Positions 41,981 to 51,426 of a stretch of DNA of 64,000 bases are shown here, piece by piece. Under the pieces are notes generated by a model. It was given only the letters and a program-made list of their open reading frames with translations, was not told the DNA's origin and made no database searches. Within the stretch, counting starts at the first letter, position 1; every line of letters starts with the position of its first letter. The position numbers and the translations under genes were made by a program. Origin of the DNA: Paenibacillus larvae subsp. larvae. Its GTDB lineage: Bacteria; Bacillota; Bacilli; Paenibacillales; NBRC-103111. Location: contig NZ_CP019687.1 in the NCBI RefSeq assembly GCF_002003265.1, forward strand, positions 2,418,001-2,482,000. Direction: 5' to 3'.

Positions 41981-42017
41981 AACAGCCAAGGCTTCCTTTA
42001 GAAAGCATTTGGCTGTT
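41981..42017. terminator. Terminator between convergent genes
   Basis: AACAGCCAA (41981-41989) pairs with TTGGCTGTT (42009-42017), and an inner GCTT/AAGC pair extends the stem. Confidence 0.6.
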
Positions 42018-42029
42018 TGTTGGTCTTGA

Positions 42030-42323
42030 TTAATTGAACCACCCTTTTCTGTGTAGGTGTCCATTTATCTTAAAATCAGCTGTTTCTTGATCATAAATGA
42101 GGGTATTATCCCTATTTGGTGCGAACAGTGCAAGGTCATTAAAATTGTTTCCTTTGAAATAATAACTCAGCAAACCAGTTCGATCCATTTCCTTTTCTTG
42201 TGTTCCTTGTGTTGCTATCGTTTGATTTCCTTCATTTTGTGCATAAGCAGGAGGAACTATGGCATTTAAACACGTAAACGCTAATAACGTACATGTTACA
42301 ACACCCGATAATTTTTTCTTCAA
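42030..42323 (-). pseudogene. Fragment of a second toxin B-component gene (5' end copy)
   Basis: Residues 1-84 match the start of the toxin gene at 44806-46364 nearly exactly (signal peptide VVTCTLLAFTCLNAIVPPAYA, then MDRTGLLSYYFKGNNFND). The frame then jumps from DQETAD to FKINGHLHRKGWFN: an internal deletion followed by truncation. The proper ATG is also lost. It lies just after the end of the full gene, so it is the stump of a tandem duplicate. Confidence 0.8.
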
Positions 42324-42345
42324 TACTTATTTCTTCAAAAATAGC

Positions 42346-43418
42346 TTATTTCCCATAAATTTGTATTTTTCTGCCATCTTTTGTTATAACATAAATCTTA
42401 ATTATGTTTTCATCAGTTTCTATGTGATCAAGAAGATTAACTTTTACATTGCCGTTGTTATCAATTGAATAACTGCTTCTGATTTTTTTAGTATCAAATC
42501 CGTATCTCTGAACAGTTTCAACTCTGTATTTTTTTATATCCTTCTTTAATAGTTTTATATTTTTAAACGTGACAGCATTTATATAATGTCCATTTTTTGT
42601 TTCACTGTAATCCTTGTACATTTCTTGGATTTCTTTATCCGTTATACCCTCACATATATCTATAGCCATATTGTGATCCTTATTTGTTTCCCGAATTTCT
42701 TTATCCGGTTTTATGGATGATATATCTGTAATTGTAATATCATCCCAATACACATTGGTTTTACTATCACCTTTTACACTTATTCGATCTATCGGATTTT
42801 TACCCCTATTTTTCACAAGAATATCCACTCTTTGGTATCTCTTATTGTTTAATTTGACCTTTTTACTGGCGATTGTAGAGTTTTGGCCTTTTACTTTTAT
42901 TGTGGGCTCTGTATCCGAATCAGCTTTCATATACATGCTCAGATAATAAGCTTTGTTTTTATTCAACTTACTCTTGGCCTCTGAAGAGAAAATTAAACTT
43001 GTATTACGATCCGCTGATTGATATTGTTTTTTCCCTGTATTACCTCCATCCACTTGATCAGTATAAATCCAGTTTCCTAGAGGGCTATCACTTTCAGCAC
43101 TATCATACAGTGAAGCCAGTTTAATCGTAAAATTCATTTTGGGTGTAAGCTTCACATCATATAATTGGTTCACATCTGCAAAAGATCCGGACGTCGCGTC
43201 TAACTGATTTTTCACTTCTGTTGCCGTATCGGTATCCAAAAATGTCATTACACTTGACTCATAGATTGGTTTTTTATGATAATATAATAATCCATCTTTT
43301 TCAGTAATTTCGGGATAGGCTAATTTTAATGCTTCTTTTAAGGATAACGATGGGGTTTTATCTTCCGGATTTTCGTAATCTTTAGCGGCTACCCTTTTTT
43401 CCGAAATATTGTTTCCTG
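42346..43418 (-). pseudogene. Binary toxin B component, 3' part (interrupted by IS256)
   Basis: The frame is open from the IS edge and reads NNISEKRVAAKDYENPEDKT, ALKLAYPEITEKDGLLYYHK and PIYESSVMTFLDTDTA, as in iota/Vip1-type pore components. A carbohydrate-binding-like beta domain follows (NWIYTDQVDGGNTGKK ... YWDDITITDIS), and then a C-terminal region with DKEIQEMYKDYSETKNG that probably binds the receptor. Without the 5' part it has no signal peptide or start. Joining it to 44806-46364 after removing the IS and one target copy restores a frame of 873 codons, the usual length of iota-b. Confidence 0.88.
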
Positions 43419-44805
43419 GATCAAGTCCAAATTTGTGTGTAAATTCCCTCAGCTAGACTGTGCTACATAATGCGAGTCACTTTGGCATCGGACTTTGGCC
43501 GATCCTTCCGCCATTCCATGTACTCGGTCATGTCGAGATATTTCTTGCCGGCTGCCCATTTTTCATCCTGTTCCATCAATAGAGCACCAATAAGACGAAT
43601 CACGGATTCACGGTTTGGGAAGATGCGAATGACACGTTCCCGGCGTCTAACCTCTTCGTTGAGACGCTCAACGCTATTTGTCGTGCGCAGCCGTTTTCGG
43701 TAACGCTCTGGCAGCATTAAGACGGCGGTAGCATCGTCAAATCCGCTTTCCAGCACGCCCATCGCCTTACCCGCCTTATCTTCATAAGCCGCTAAGGTCT
43801 GTTTTAATAAAAACCTTGCCGTTCCAGTATCAGGAGCATCTAGAATCGACCGTAGACGGCCATGGATCTCATCCTTCAAGGCTTTGGGTGAGGCTTCTAA
43901 TACATTTCGCGTGAAGTGAGTCTGGCATCGCTGCCATGTTACCCCTTGCAGCTGCTGCCGTACCGCGCGTACAAGGCCGCCATGATCGTCGGAGGTAATG
44001 AGATCCACACCTCGTAATCCACGTCCTTTTAGAGAGCTGAAAAACTCACTCCAGCTTGCTTCAGATTCTGTGTCACCCAGCATCAGGCCAAGGACTTCAC
44101 GATAGCCCTCGGTGTTTACACCAATGGCAATCATGATGCCTCGTGAGCGTACACGACCGTCTTCACGGACCTTGAGATACATCGCATCTACGAGAACAAA
44201 CGGAAAGAGGCTGTCTGCCAGGCTTCGATTATTCCAAGCAGTTACGATGGGATCCAGCCGCTTACAAAGGTCTGAAACAGTGGATTTAGAAAACTCGGTT
44301 CCGCAGAGTTCTTCGGTTACTTGCGAGACTTTACGCGTAGAGACGCCGTTTACGACCATTTCCATCATCGCTAAGATTAACGCTTGTTCACTTCTCTGGT
44401 AACGACTAAAGAGCTCTGTCGTGAACTTCCCACCACGGATGCGCGGAACACTTAGTGTAATGGTTCCCACCCGCGTATGCAGCCCATGTGGATACGATCC
44501 ATTCCGGTACGCTTTTCGATTCTCTGTTCGTTCATAACGATCTGCTTCCACTTGTTCACTCACCTGTGCTTGTAAGACTTGGTTCAGTACAGACTCGAGC
44601 AGCTTGGCTACACCCGCATCCTGAGAATTTCCCAAAAATAGTTGATGCAAAAGCTGCGAATCTACGTTAATCTGGTATTGAGCCATTTCATAACACCTCG
44701 TATATTTAGAATTTTGTGTCCCAACATTATTCTAACTGAGGGCTATGAATATGGCTCCTTTCATTTTTTGGAACCTAGCTTTTTACACAATTATACGGAC
44801 TCAAC
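43419..44805 (-). mobile_element. IS256-family insertion sequence
   Basis: An element of about 1.39 kb inserted in the toxin gene. TTGTTTCCTG is duplicated at 43409-43418 and 44806-44815 (8-10 bp target duplication). The ends read inward GATCAAGTCC and GTTGAGTCC, each followed by an AATT-GTGT block, giving imperfect inverted repeats. It carries one transposase gene. The clean target copies suggest a fairly recent insertion. Confidence 0.85.
43463..44686 (-). CDS. IS256-family transposase
   Basis: A 407-residue mutator-type DDE transposase. The catalytic acids are visible in FVLVDAMYLKVRED (Asp), LITSDDHGGL (Asp) and TTNSVERLNEEVRRRERVIR (Glu). The zinc-site-like segment WQRCQTHFTRN is also typical. 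The gene is full length, with GAGGTG before ATG 44686, so the element may still be active. Confidence 0.95.
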   Translation of the reverse strand: MAQYQINVDSQLLHQLFLGNSQDAGVAKLLESVLNQVLQAQVSEQVEADRYERTENRKAYRNGSYPHGLHTRVGTITLSVPRIRGGKFTTELFSRYQRSEQALILAMMEMVVNGVSTRKVSQVTEELCGTEFSKSTVSDLCKRLDPIVTAWNNRSLADSLFPFVLVDAMYLKVREDGRVRSRGIMIAIGVNTEGYREVLGLMLGDTESEASWSEFFSSLKGRGLRGVDLITSDDHGGLVRAVRQQLQGVTWQRCQTHFTRNVLEASPKALKDEIHGRLRSILDAPDTGTARFLLKQTLAAYEDKAGKAMGVLESGFDDATAVLMLPERYRKRLRTTNSVERLNEEVRRRERVIRIFPNRESVIRLIGALLMEQDEKWAAGKKYLDMTEYMEWRKDRPKSDAKVTRIM

Positions 44806-46364
44806 TTGTTTCCTGTATCTACTATAATAGAAGCCGTTCTTGCCTCGATTTCTTCTGTAATCCCATTCCATTGACCGCCCTCCTTAATTTTCCCATCTGC
44901 ATCTTTTATCATATACTTACCATCTGTCTGATTGGTTTCAATCTTAATAGGCTTATTATTTAAGAGATCACTTAGCTGCTGCTTATTTAACGTAATGGGA
45001 TGGGAACCAAAGTCATCCATTGTGTTTATAGCGATCCCATTTTGCCCCTTTTTCGGATAACTTGCTCCTGGAGTTAGACTTAATGCTGTAGAATTGGCCT
45101 TTGCTGTAATTGTTCCAATTGTAGTATTACCTATGACAAAGCTCGTTGTAGGCTTTACATCATAGATGGCACCCGTTCCAACATTGTTGTACCGGACATT
45201 CGCATTCAAGTATCCTGCTGAAGCTGTATTGAATTGGGAAGAAGTGCCATTAGAGGATCCCCATTCCTGCGCTACTGTATCAGAATGCTGATAGTTTGCA
45301 CTAACTCCGAAGGAAGGGCCCGTAAATAATGAAAAACCAATTTCAACAGAAGCTCCTACTGTATTTGAATACGACCAATTCGTAGATGAATTGGACTGAA
45401 CGCTTTCGGATAAATCCTTGTTTGGAGACAGTATCATCTTTTCCATATTTACATTCACACTGGGGAAAGCAGCTACTAAAGGATTAAATGTTTCTTTGGC
45501 ATTGGCTAAAGGCAAATCTCTGGCTGCTTTTTCATAATCGGTATAGGGATCTCCCACTGTATGAGCTTCGTTGGGGTTGGATACAAATTTGGTATATCCT
45601 TTCGCCGCTAAAGAGTCATCCCATTTCACAACTAGTTTATTTTTAATCGTATATCCATTTTCTTCCCAAACATCAGGGATTTTATCGTTATCTGTATCTA
45701 TATCTATGGTATCATCGTCATCTATTGACTGGTCATCAGACAGAACGGATCTTTTTTTTCTTAGAGAAGACTTAGCTTCTTTATTAAAATCAGGATTCCT
45801 TACTTCTTCCTGTTGGATTGGCACCATTTGATTTTGCTTGTTGATCTTAAATAGCTTCAGTTCTTTAAAAGTTTGATTATTGCTATCCAGCTTTCCTTCG
45901 GGCTTGTATTCAATTTTTATCGGCACCAATTTGTCTTTCTCTAAATGCACGACTTGTTTGTCTGTGCCTTGGTTGGAAACTAGATGTCCATCTATCTTGA
46001 TTTTCGCATTTTGGTCATCAGATAATTGAAATGTAAAATCACCTGTTTCCTTACTTTGGATCAAACCAACCCAACGAATCGACTGATAGGTTTGTTGATC
46101 CTTATCTAATAATGCATCAGCTGTTTCTTGATCATAAATGAGGGTATTATCCCGCGTTGGTGCGAACAGTGCAAGCTCATTAAAATTGTTTCCTTTGAAA
46201 TAATAACCCAGCAAACCAGTTCGATCCATTTCCTTTTCTTGTGTTCCTTGCGTTGCTATCGTTTGATTTCCCTCATTTTGTGCATAAGCAGGAGGAACTA
46301 TGGCATTTAAACACGTAAACGCTAATAACGTACATGTTACAACACCCGATAATTTTTTCTTCAA
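44806..46364 (-). pseudogene. Binary toxin B (pore/binding) component, 5' part (interrupted by IS256)
   Basis: About 520 codons. Order: signal peptide, PA14 domain (TGLLGYYFKGNNFNELALFA; SIRWVGLIQ), a furin-type site RKKRS at about residue 210 as in anthrax PA, a calcium-binding segment DIDTDNDKIPDVWEENGYTI, and the pore domain (AGDPYTDYEKA-like VGDPYTDYEKAARDLPLA). The family forms heptameric pores that deliver an enzymatic A subunit into host cells. The start is TTG 46364: AAGGAG touches the upstream ATG (46373) but is nine bases from the TTG. The frame runs into the IS and stops, so the product is truncated. No A-subunit gene is visible in the window. Confidence 0.88.
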
Positions 46365-46373
46365 TACTTCCAT

Positions 46374-47211
46374 CTCCTTATTTCTTTAATAATATCGCAT
46401 CTATTACATAACGTTTAACACCTTTAAAATAATCAGACAAATCATGCGATTGAAAAATTTTTACTTCAACTTATTTCCTCTTCCCCCTCTACAATATATT
46501 GTTTTCTTTCCCATCATCTTATCGCGAGGGTTCAAGCAGGAAACACAAACTCTGTGAGAACTCAAAACCTCCCGCATGACGGCAAGCAAAAAAAGTTCAT
46601 GTGAACAATTCTACGAAAACAAAACAAGAATATTAACCTGATTGGATACTAGTTTTCTACTGCATAAGCATGAAACTGTTCATAAAATACGTGGAAGAAT
46701 TGTTGTTATATGTATCCAGTGGCAGTTCCTAATGGAAGGGGTATCCCTGATTCGCTCATGTTTATAATATCCTTATTTTGGTAAAATACAGGTTTCCGCT
46801 CCCCCACATTCACTCTAGTTCCGTAGCTAAATGTGAACCTAAATCTTTTTCTGATGCAATGTTTTTTTATTCCACCTCCCCTTTACATTCTTCAATTGCA
46901 AATCTCTCCTTTCTCAAATAAAAGTAGAATTATTTCCCGAATATACTATTTATACCGCAAATTGTAAATACCTCTTAATGATATTTTTTAATATCGTTTC
47001 ATTTTTTTCACAAATTTAGTCTATAATTATGTGCAATTTTCGTTTATAATAAATAAACAAATATAACCTTTTAATCAAAATTTTGTATATAGATATACCA
47101 TCATTTTCTTTCTGTGGAAATAATAACTTATGATAAATATAACTTGTCTAAACAAGTTTGTAAACACTTGAGTAGACAATAAATCTGCTATTATAACTTC
47201 TAAGCAGCATA
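46374..47211. other. AT-rich intergenic region without recognisable gene
   Basis: About 840 bases upstream of the toxin gene. I see no credible ORF, no toxin A-subunit remnant and no RNA gene. A short minus-strand frame near 46640-46760 (SESGIPLPLGTATGYI, then stop) is not identifiable. It probably contains the toxin promoter. Confidence 0.5.
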
Positions 47212-47246
47212 AAAACCAAAATGACACCTGTGAATACAGATGTCAT
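47212..47246 (-). terminator. Terminator of the pts operon
   Basis: On the minus strand ATGACATCTGT pairs with ACAGGTGTCAT (one mismatch), followed by TTTTGGTTTTT. Confidence 0.7.
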
Positions 47247-47310
47247 CTTGATATAGCTTTTCTTTTAGTCGTTCGAATAGTGCCCCCCTGAAGTATGTTT
47301 CTTATCGCCT

Positions 47311-49050
47311 TTACATTTGCAGTTCGGTCACTCCAGGAACTTGCTTTTGCACGAAGGTTTGGATTTCTTCCGCATTCTCCATATTTAGTACCTGCTGAGC
47401 GAGCTTGTCCATGTCTTTCTTGTTCAGCTTATTAATCAGCACACGGGCCGGAAGTACAGAGCTTGCGCTCATGCTGAACTCATCCAGGCCTAGGCCAAGC
47501 AGAATCGGGATAGCCGTCAGGTTTCCGGCCATTTCTCCGCACATTCCCGCCCATTTTCCTTCTTTATGGGCAGCCGAAATAACCATATGAATCAAACGAA
47601 GTATAGCCGGATTGAAAGGCTGGGTCAAATAGGACACTTTTTCGTTCATCCGGTCAACAGCCATGGTGTATTGCACCAGATCGTTCGTACCGATGCTGAA
47701 AAAGTTCACTTCTTTGGCTAATTGATCCGCAATAACAGCGGCGGCTGGCACTTCGATCATCATTCCCACTTCCATGCCGGAATTGAACGGAATATTCTCG
47801 GCAGCCAGTTCCTTCTTCACTTCGTCCAGAATCCGGTTCGCTTCCCTAAGTTCGAAAAGGGAAGAAATCATCGGATACATCAGCTTGATGTTTCCATGGG
47901 CACTGGCCCGGAGAATAGCACGAAGCTGTGTTTTGAATAAATCCTTGCGGTCCAGGCACAGACGGATGGCCCTATAGCCCAAGAACGGATTCATCTCCTT
48001 CGGCAAATCCAGATAAGGAAGCTCCTTATCTCCTCCGATATCGAGGGAACGGATAACAACAGGCTTCTCAGCCCCCATAATTTCCGCTACATTTTTGTAA
48101 GCTTCGAACTGTTCTTCCTCGGACGGAAAGTCATTACGTCCCATGTACAGGAATTCGGTCCGGTAAAGGCCGACACCTTCAGCGCCATTGTTTCTGGCTC
48201 CCAAAGCATCCTGCGGATTTCCAATATTAGCGACAAGCTCCACATGATGTCCATCCTGGCTGATGGATGGCTGATCTTTATATTTGCGGATCTCCGCCAG
48301 CCTTTTTTCATATTTCACAAGCTGTTCCTGATAAGCTTTCAGAACATCTTCTTCCGGATTGATTATGATAACCCCTTTGCTGCCGTCGAGGATAACATAA
48401 TCGCCATCCTTGATCTCTTCCGTCGCTTTTTTCAATCCCACTACAGCCGGGATTTCCATGGAACGCGCCATAATGGCGGAATGGGAAGTCCGACCACCGA
48501 TATTAGTTGCAAATCCGGCAACTTTGTCCCGGTTCAACTGAGCGGTATCGGAAGGTGCCAGATCGTCTGCAATCAGTACGACCGGTTCTTCAAAATCGTC
48601 CAGGGAGCGGGATGTCACGCCGGCAAGCAGTTGAAGAACCCGGCTACACACATCTTTAAAGTCGGCAACCCGCTCATTCATATAAGCATTATCCATGCTT
48701 GCAAAAATCGTTACAAGTTCTTCGGTAACCTGCTTTAAAGCATATTCCGCATTTACTTTCTCTTCCTGTATTTTAGCTATAACCTGTCCTATATATTCTT
48801 CGTCCTGCAGAACCAGAATGTGAGTAGCGAAGATGCCTGCATGGTCCTCACCCAGTTTTTTCTCTGTATCCGCCTTAATCTTTTCGAGCTGTCCGATAGC
48901 CTCCTGTACCTTTTCTTCCAAACGGGTTACTTCCGCTTTCACTTCACCGCTTGCAAGTTCACAGCGTTCCGCCTCTACCTCCACATGCTGAAGAATAAAG
49001 GCCGGACCAATGGCGTATCCGGAAGCTGCAGCTATTCCTTTTAATTCCAA
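47311..49050 (-). CDS. ptsI: PTS enzyme I (phosphoenolpyruvate-protein phosphotransferase)
   Basis: A 579-residue enzyme that transfers phosphate from PEP to HPr. The phosphorylated histidine is in GGRTSHSAIMARS. The PEP-binding barrel follows, with GAEGVGLYRTEFLYM, EVGMMIEVPAA and FFSIGTNDLVQYT; the active cysteine lies in KWAGMCGEMAGN. The length is normal. ptsH is not adjacent, unlike in most Bacillales. It follows ptsG after a 230-base gap that contains a hairpin. Confidence 0.96.
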   Translation of the reverse strand: MELKGIAAASGYAIGPAFILQHVEVEAERCELASGEVKAEVTRLEEKVQEAIGQLEKIKADTEKKLGEDHAGIFATHILVLQDEEYIGQVIAKIQEEKVNAEYALKQVTEELVTIFASMDNAYMNERVADFKDVCSRVLQLLAGVTSRSLDDFEEPVVLIADDLAPSDTAQLNRDKVAGFATNIGGRTSHSAIMARSMEIPAVVGLKKATEEIKDGDYVILDGSKGVIIINPEEDVLKAYQEQLVKYEKRLAEIRKYKDQPSISQDGHHVELVANIGNPQDALGARNNGAEGVGLYRTEFLYMGRNDFPSEEEQFEAYKNVAEIMGAEKPVVIRSLDIGGDKELPYLDLPKEMNPFLGYRAIRLCLDRKDLFKTQLRAILRASAHGNIKLMYPMISSLFELREANRILDEVKKELAAENIPFNSGMEVGMMIEVPAAAVIADQLAKEVNFFSIGTNDLVQYTMAVDRMNEKVSYLTQPFNPAILRLIHMVISAAHKEGKWAGMCGEMAGNLTAIPILLGLGLDEFSMSASSVLPARVLINKLNKKDMDKLAQQVLNMENAEEIQTFVQKQVPGVTELQM

Positions 49051-49164
49051 ATCTCTCCACTCCTTTTGTACATGCTCTATGAAGTCCTTTTTCTATTATA
49101 ACGGGTTTGATTCCCCTTTCCCACTTGGCAAAGAAGAGAAACCTTAACCAAGTTTTTGCAGGCG

Positions 49165-49253
49165 TCAAAACGAAAGGGCAGGAAGCCCTTAAATTAACAA
49201 GATACTTACAGTTCCTCTCTTTACAGAGGCCGTATCCGTCGCGCTTCCTGCCT
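49165..49253 (-). terminator. Hairpin between ptsG and ptsI
   Basis: GGCAGGAAGC (49177-49186) pairs exactly with GCTTCCTGCC (49243-49252), with an inner CCTCT/AGAGG hairpin. A short T-rich stretch follows on the minus strand. It may attenuate readthrough from ptsG to ptsI. Confidence 0.5.
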
Positions 49254-49279
49254 GATATAGATTTTGATGATTAGCAGAG

Positions 49280-50734
49280 TTACAGTTTTAACATTTCTTC
49301 CTTGATCAGTTCAGATTGGGTACCAAAGACAACCTGCACACTGCCACCGCCAAGTTTCATAATACCGGCGGCACCAAGAGACTTGAGGCCTTTCTCATCC
49401 ACTTTTTTATCATCCTCCAGGACAAGACGGAGCCGGGTAATACAAGCATCAATACTCTTGATATTTTCTTTACCTCCGAGCATAGGTACAATTTTCTCCG
49501 CCTTGTCGCGAAGGCTGCTGGAGCCTCCCGTTTCTGAACCATCCTGCCCATCTTCTGTGATGTCATCATCTTCACGGCCTGGGGTTTTCAGGTTGAATTT
49601 GACAATGGTAAACCGGAACAGGAAGTAGTACAGAACAAAATAGGCCAAACCGACCGGAATCAGCATGATTGGCTTCGAAGCAAGAGGCCAGTTGAGAATG
49701 TAGTCAATAAGGCCCGCGGAAAAACCGAAACCGAGACGCACATCCAGGAGTGACATAATTACCCCGGATAAACCGCTTAAAATAGCGTGAATCACATACA
49801 GGACAGGAGCCAGGAACATAAAGGAGAACTCAAGCGGCTCTGTAATCCCTGTCAGGAAAGCGGCAAAAGCAGTACCGATGAAGATGGAAGACACCGCTTT
49901 TCTTTTTTCTTTCTTCGCCGTATGAATAATCGCAAGCGCAGCGCCCGGAAGAGCAAACATCATGATCGGGAAGAAACAGGTCATGAACATTCCCGTAGAT
50001 GGATCGCCGGCAAAGAAGCGGTGAATGTCACCGTGCACCACATTACCTGCCGCATTGGTAAAGGAACCGATTTGGAACCATGCGATGGTATTAATAATAT
50101 GGTGAAGACCGAAAGGAATCAGGAGACGGTTGGCAACCATAAACACACCGGAACCGATGGCACCAAGACTTACTACCCAGTTTCCGAAGGAATCGAGCCA
50201 GGTCTGAACTGGCCCCCAAATCAGTCCGAAAATCAGACCTACAAATACCATAACAAGTGACGTGATGATCGGAACAAAACGTTTGCCCCCGAAGAAGCCC
50301 AACCATTCCGGAAGCTTGATATCGTGGTATTTCTTATAGAAATAGGCTGCAATACCACCGGCCAGAATACCGCCCAGTACTCCCATATCCAGCTTCATAT
50401 CGGCCGGAATAAAAGCAAACGCTTTCGGAACTGCAATAAGAACTTTAGTTAATACCAGGTGAGCAATTACCGCAGCCAGCGCCGCAACCGCATCGCCGGC
50501 AAACCCAATCGCAACCCCGACAGCAAAAATGAGTGGCAGGTTATCCATAATGGCACTTCCACCGGCATTCAGGAACGGCTGAACGAACTGGTTTAAGAAT
50601 CCGCCAACAGTATCTCCCATGTGGAAGTCCTTGATGTAGTCGATATTACCGAACCGCAGCAGAATAGCTGCGGCCGGTAAAGTAGCGACGGGAAGTATTA
50701 AGGATCTACCGATTTTTTGCAGAAAACCTAACAT
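49280..50734 (-). CDS. ptsG: PTS glucose-type EIICB (PtsG)
   Basis: A 484-residue permease. EIIC (about 1-385) starts MLGFLQKIGRSLILPVATLP and contains HHIINTIAWFQIG and FGFSAGLIDYILNW. EIIB (about 410-484) carries the phosphorylated cysteine in SIDACITRLRLVLED. It imports and phosphorylates glucose; a glucosamine- or N-acetylglucosamine-type specificity cannot be excluded by eye. EIIA is separate (crr upstream). GlcT-type control upstream supports glucose. Confidence 0.92.
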   Translation of the reverse strand: MLGFLQKIGRSLILPVATLPAAAILLRFGNIDYIKDFHMGDTVGGFLNQFVQPFLNAGGSAIMDNLPLIFAVGVAIGFAGDAVAALAAVIAHLVLTKVLIAVPKAFAFIPADMKLDMGVLGGILAGGIAAYFYKKYHDIKLPEWLGFFGGKRFVPIITSLVMVFVGLIFGLIWGPVQTWLDSFGNWVVSLGAIGSGVFMVANRLLIPFGLHHIINTIAWFQIGSFTNAAGNVVHGDIHRFFAGDPSTGMFMTCFFPIMMFALPGAALAIIHTAKKEKRKAVSSIFIGTAFAAFLTGITEPLEFSFMFLAPVLYVIHAILSGLSGVIMSLLDVRLGFGFSAGLIDYILNWPLASKPIMLIPVGLAYFVLYYFLFRFTIVKFNLKTPGREDDDITEDGQDGSETGGSSSLRDKAEKIVPMLGGKENIKSIDACITRLRLVLEDDKKVDEKGLKSLGAAGIMKLGGGSVQVVFGTQSELIKEEMLKL

Positions 50735-50776
50735 AGCTTGTATCCCCCTCAGAATTTGAAAAATAAGATAAAGATT

Positions 50777-51262
50777 TTATTTAAGAACGACTTCCATGAT
50801 TGTGCTGCTTCCTGCGGTTACACTGCCTGTGAAGAAAGTGGATTCCTTAACAGCATCACCATTGGCAATAACAACAGGAGTGATAACGGGATAACCGGCT
50901 TCCTTGATGCTGGCCATATCGAACTCAATGACAGGCTGGCCTTTTTTCACAACGTCTCCGTTTTTCACGAGCGGTTTGAAACCGTTTCCTTGAAGCTGAA
51001 CCGTGTTTACTCCAATATGCATAAGCAGTTCCAATCCAGACTCATGTCCGATTACCAAAGAGTGATAAGATTTGTCAATAATGTGAATAACCTTTCCATC
51101 TACCGGGGAAACCAGCACCCCCTCTGATGGTTCAATTGCTATCCCGTCGCCGATAATTTTCTGAGCAAAAGCAGGATCAGGAACTTGATCTAAAGAAACA
51201 GTATTTCCTGTTAGCGGAGCAGCAACTTCGACCGTTTTTTTCTTCTTTCCAAAACCAAACAT
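50777..51262 (-). CDS. crr: PTS EIIA-glucose (Crr-like)
   Basis: A 161-residue EIIA of the glucose family. The phosphorylated histidine is in LELLMHIGVNTVQLQ, with the partner histidine in YHSLVIGHESG. It passes phosphate from HPr to the EIIB domain of ptsG, 43 bases downstream. First gene after the GlcT-controlled leader. Confidence 0.93.
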   Translation of the reverse strand: MFGFGKKKKTVEVAAPLTGNTVSLDQVPDPAFAQKIIGDGIAIEPSEGVLVSPVDGKVIHIIDKSYHSLVIGHESGLELLMHIGVNTVQLQGNGFKPLVKNGDVVKKGQPVIEFDMASIKEAGYPVITPVVIANGDAVKESTFFTGSVTAGSSTIMEVVLK

Positions 51263-51311
51263 GATGTAATTCCTCCTAGTTAAGCGATGTATTCTAAGTG
51301 TTCCCAGAATT

Positions 51312-51381
51312 ACAAAAAGGCATGAGCCGAAACGGACATATAGATAAGTTTTATCTAAATATCCGCTTTCAGCTCATGCCT
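51312..51381 (-). terminator. Leader terminator controlled by GlcT
   Basis: AGGCATGAGC and GCTCATGCCT (plus positions 51372-51381 and 51318-51327) form the base of a long hairpin with extra pairing inside, followed by TTTTTG on the minus strand. It lies 50 bases before crr. Transcripts should end here unless the antiterminator forms. Confidence 0.85.
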
Positions 51382-51399
51382 AGTCGAACTAGTAACACG
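51372..51399 (-). promoter_or_regulatory. RAT-like antiterminator site for GlcT
   Basis: On the minus strand GTGTTACTAGTTCGACTAGG runs into GCATGAGC, resembling ribonucleic antiterminator targets of BglG/GlcT proteins. It overlaps the first arm of the terminator, so the two structures exclude each other. Confidence 0.65.
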
Positions 51400-51426
51400 C
51401 TAAGTTATGATATTAACGTAACATAA

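Noticed and set aside
46640..46760. Possible remnant gene reading SESGIPLPLGTATGYI then a stop
   Set aside because: It is too short, has a stop after 17 codons, and I recognise no family.
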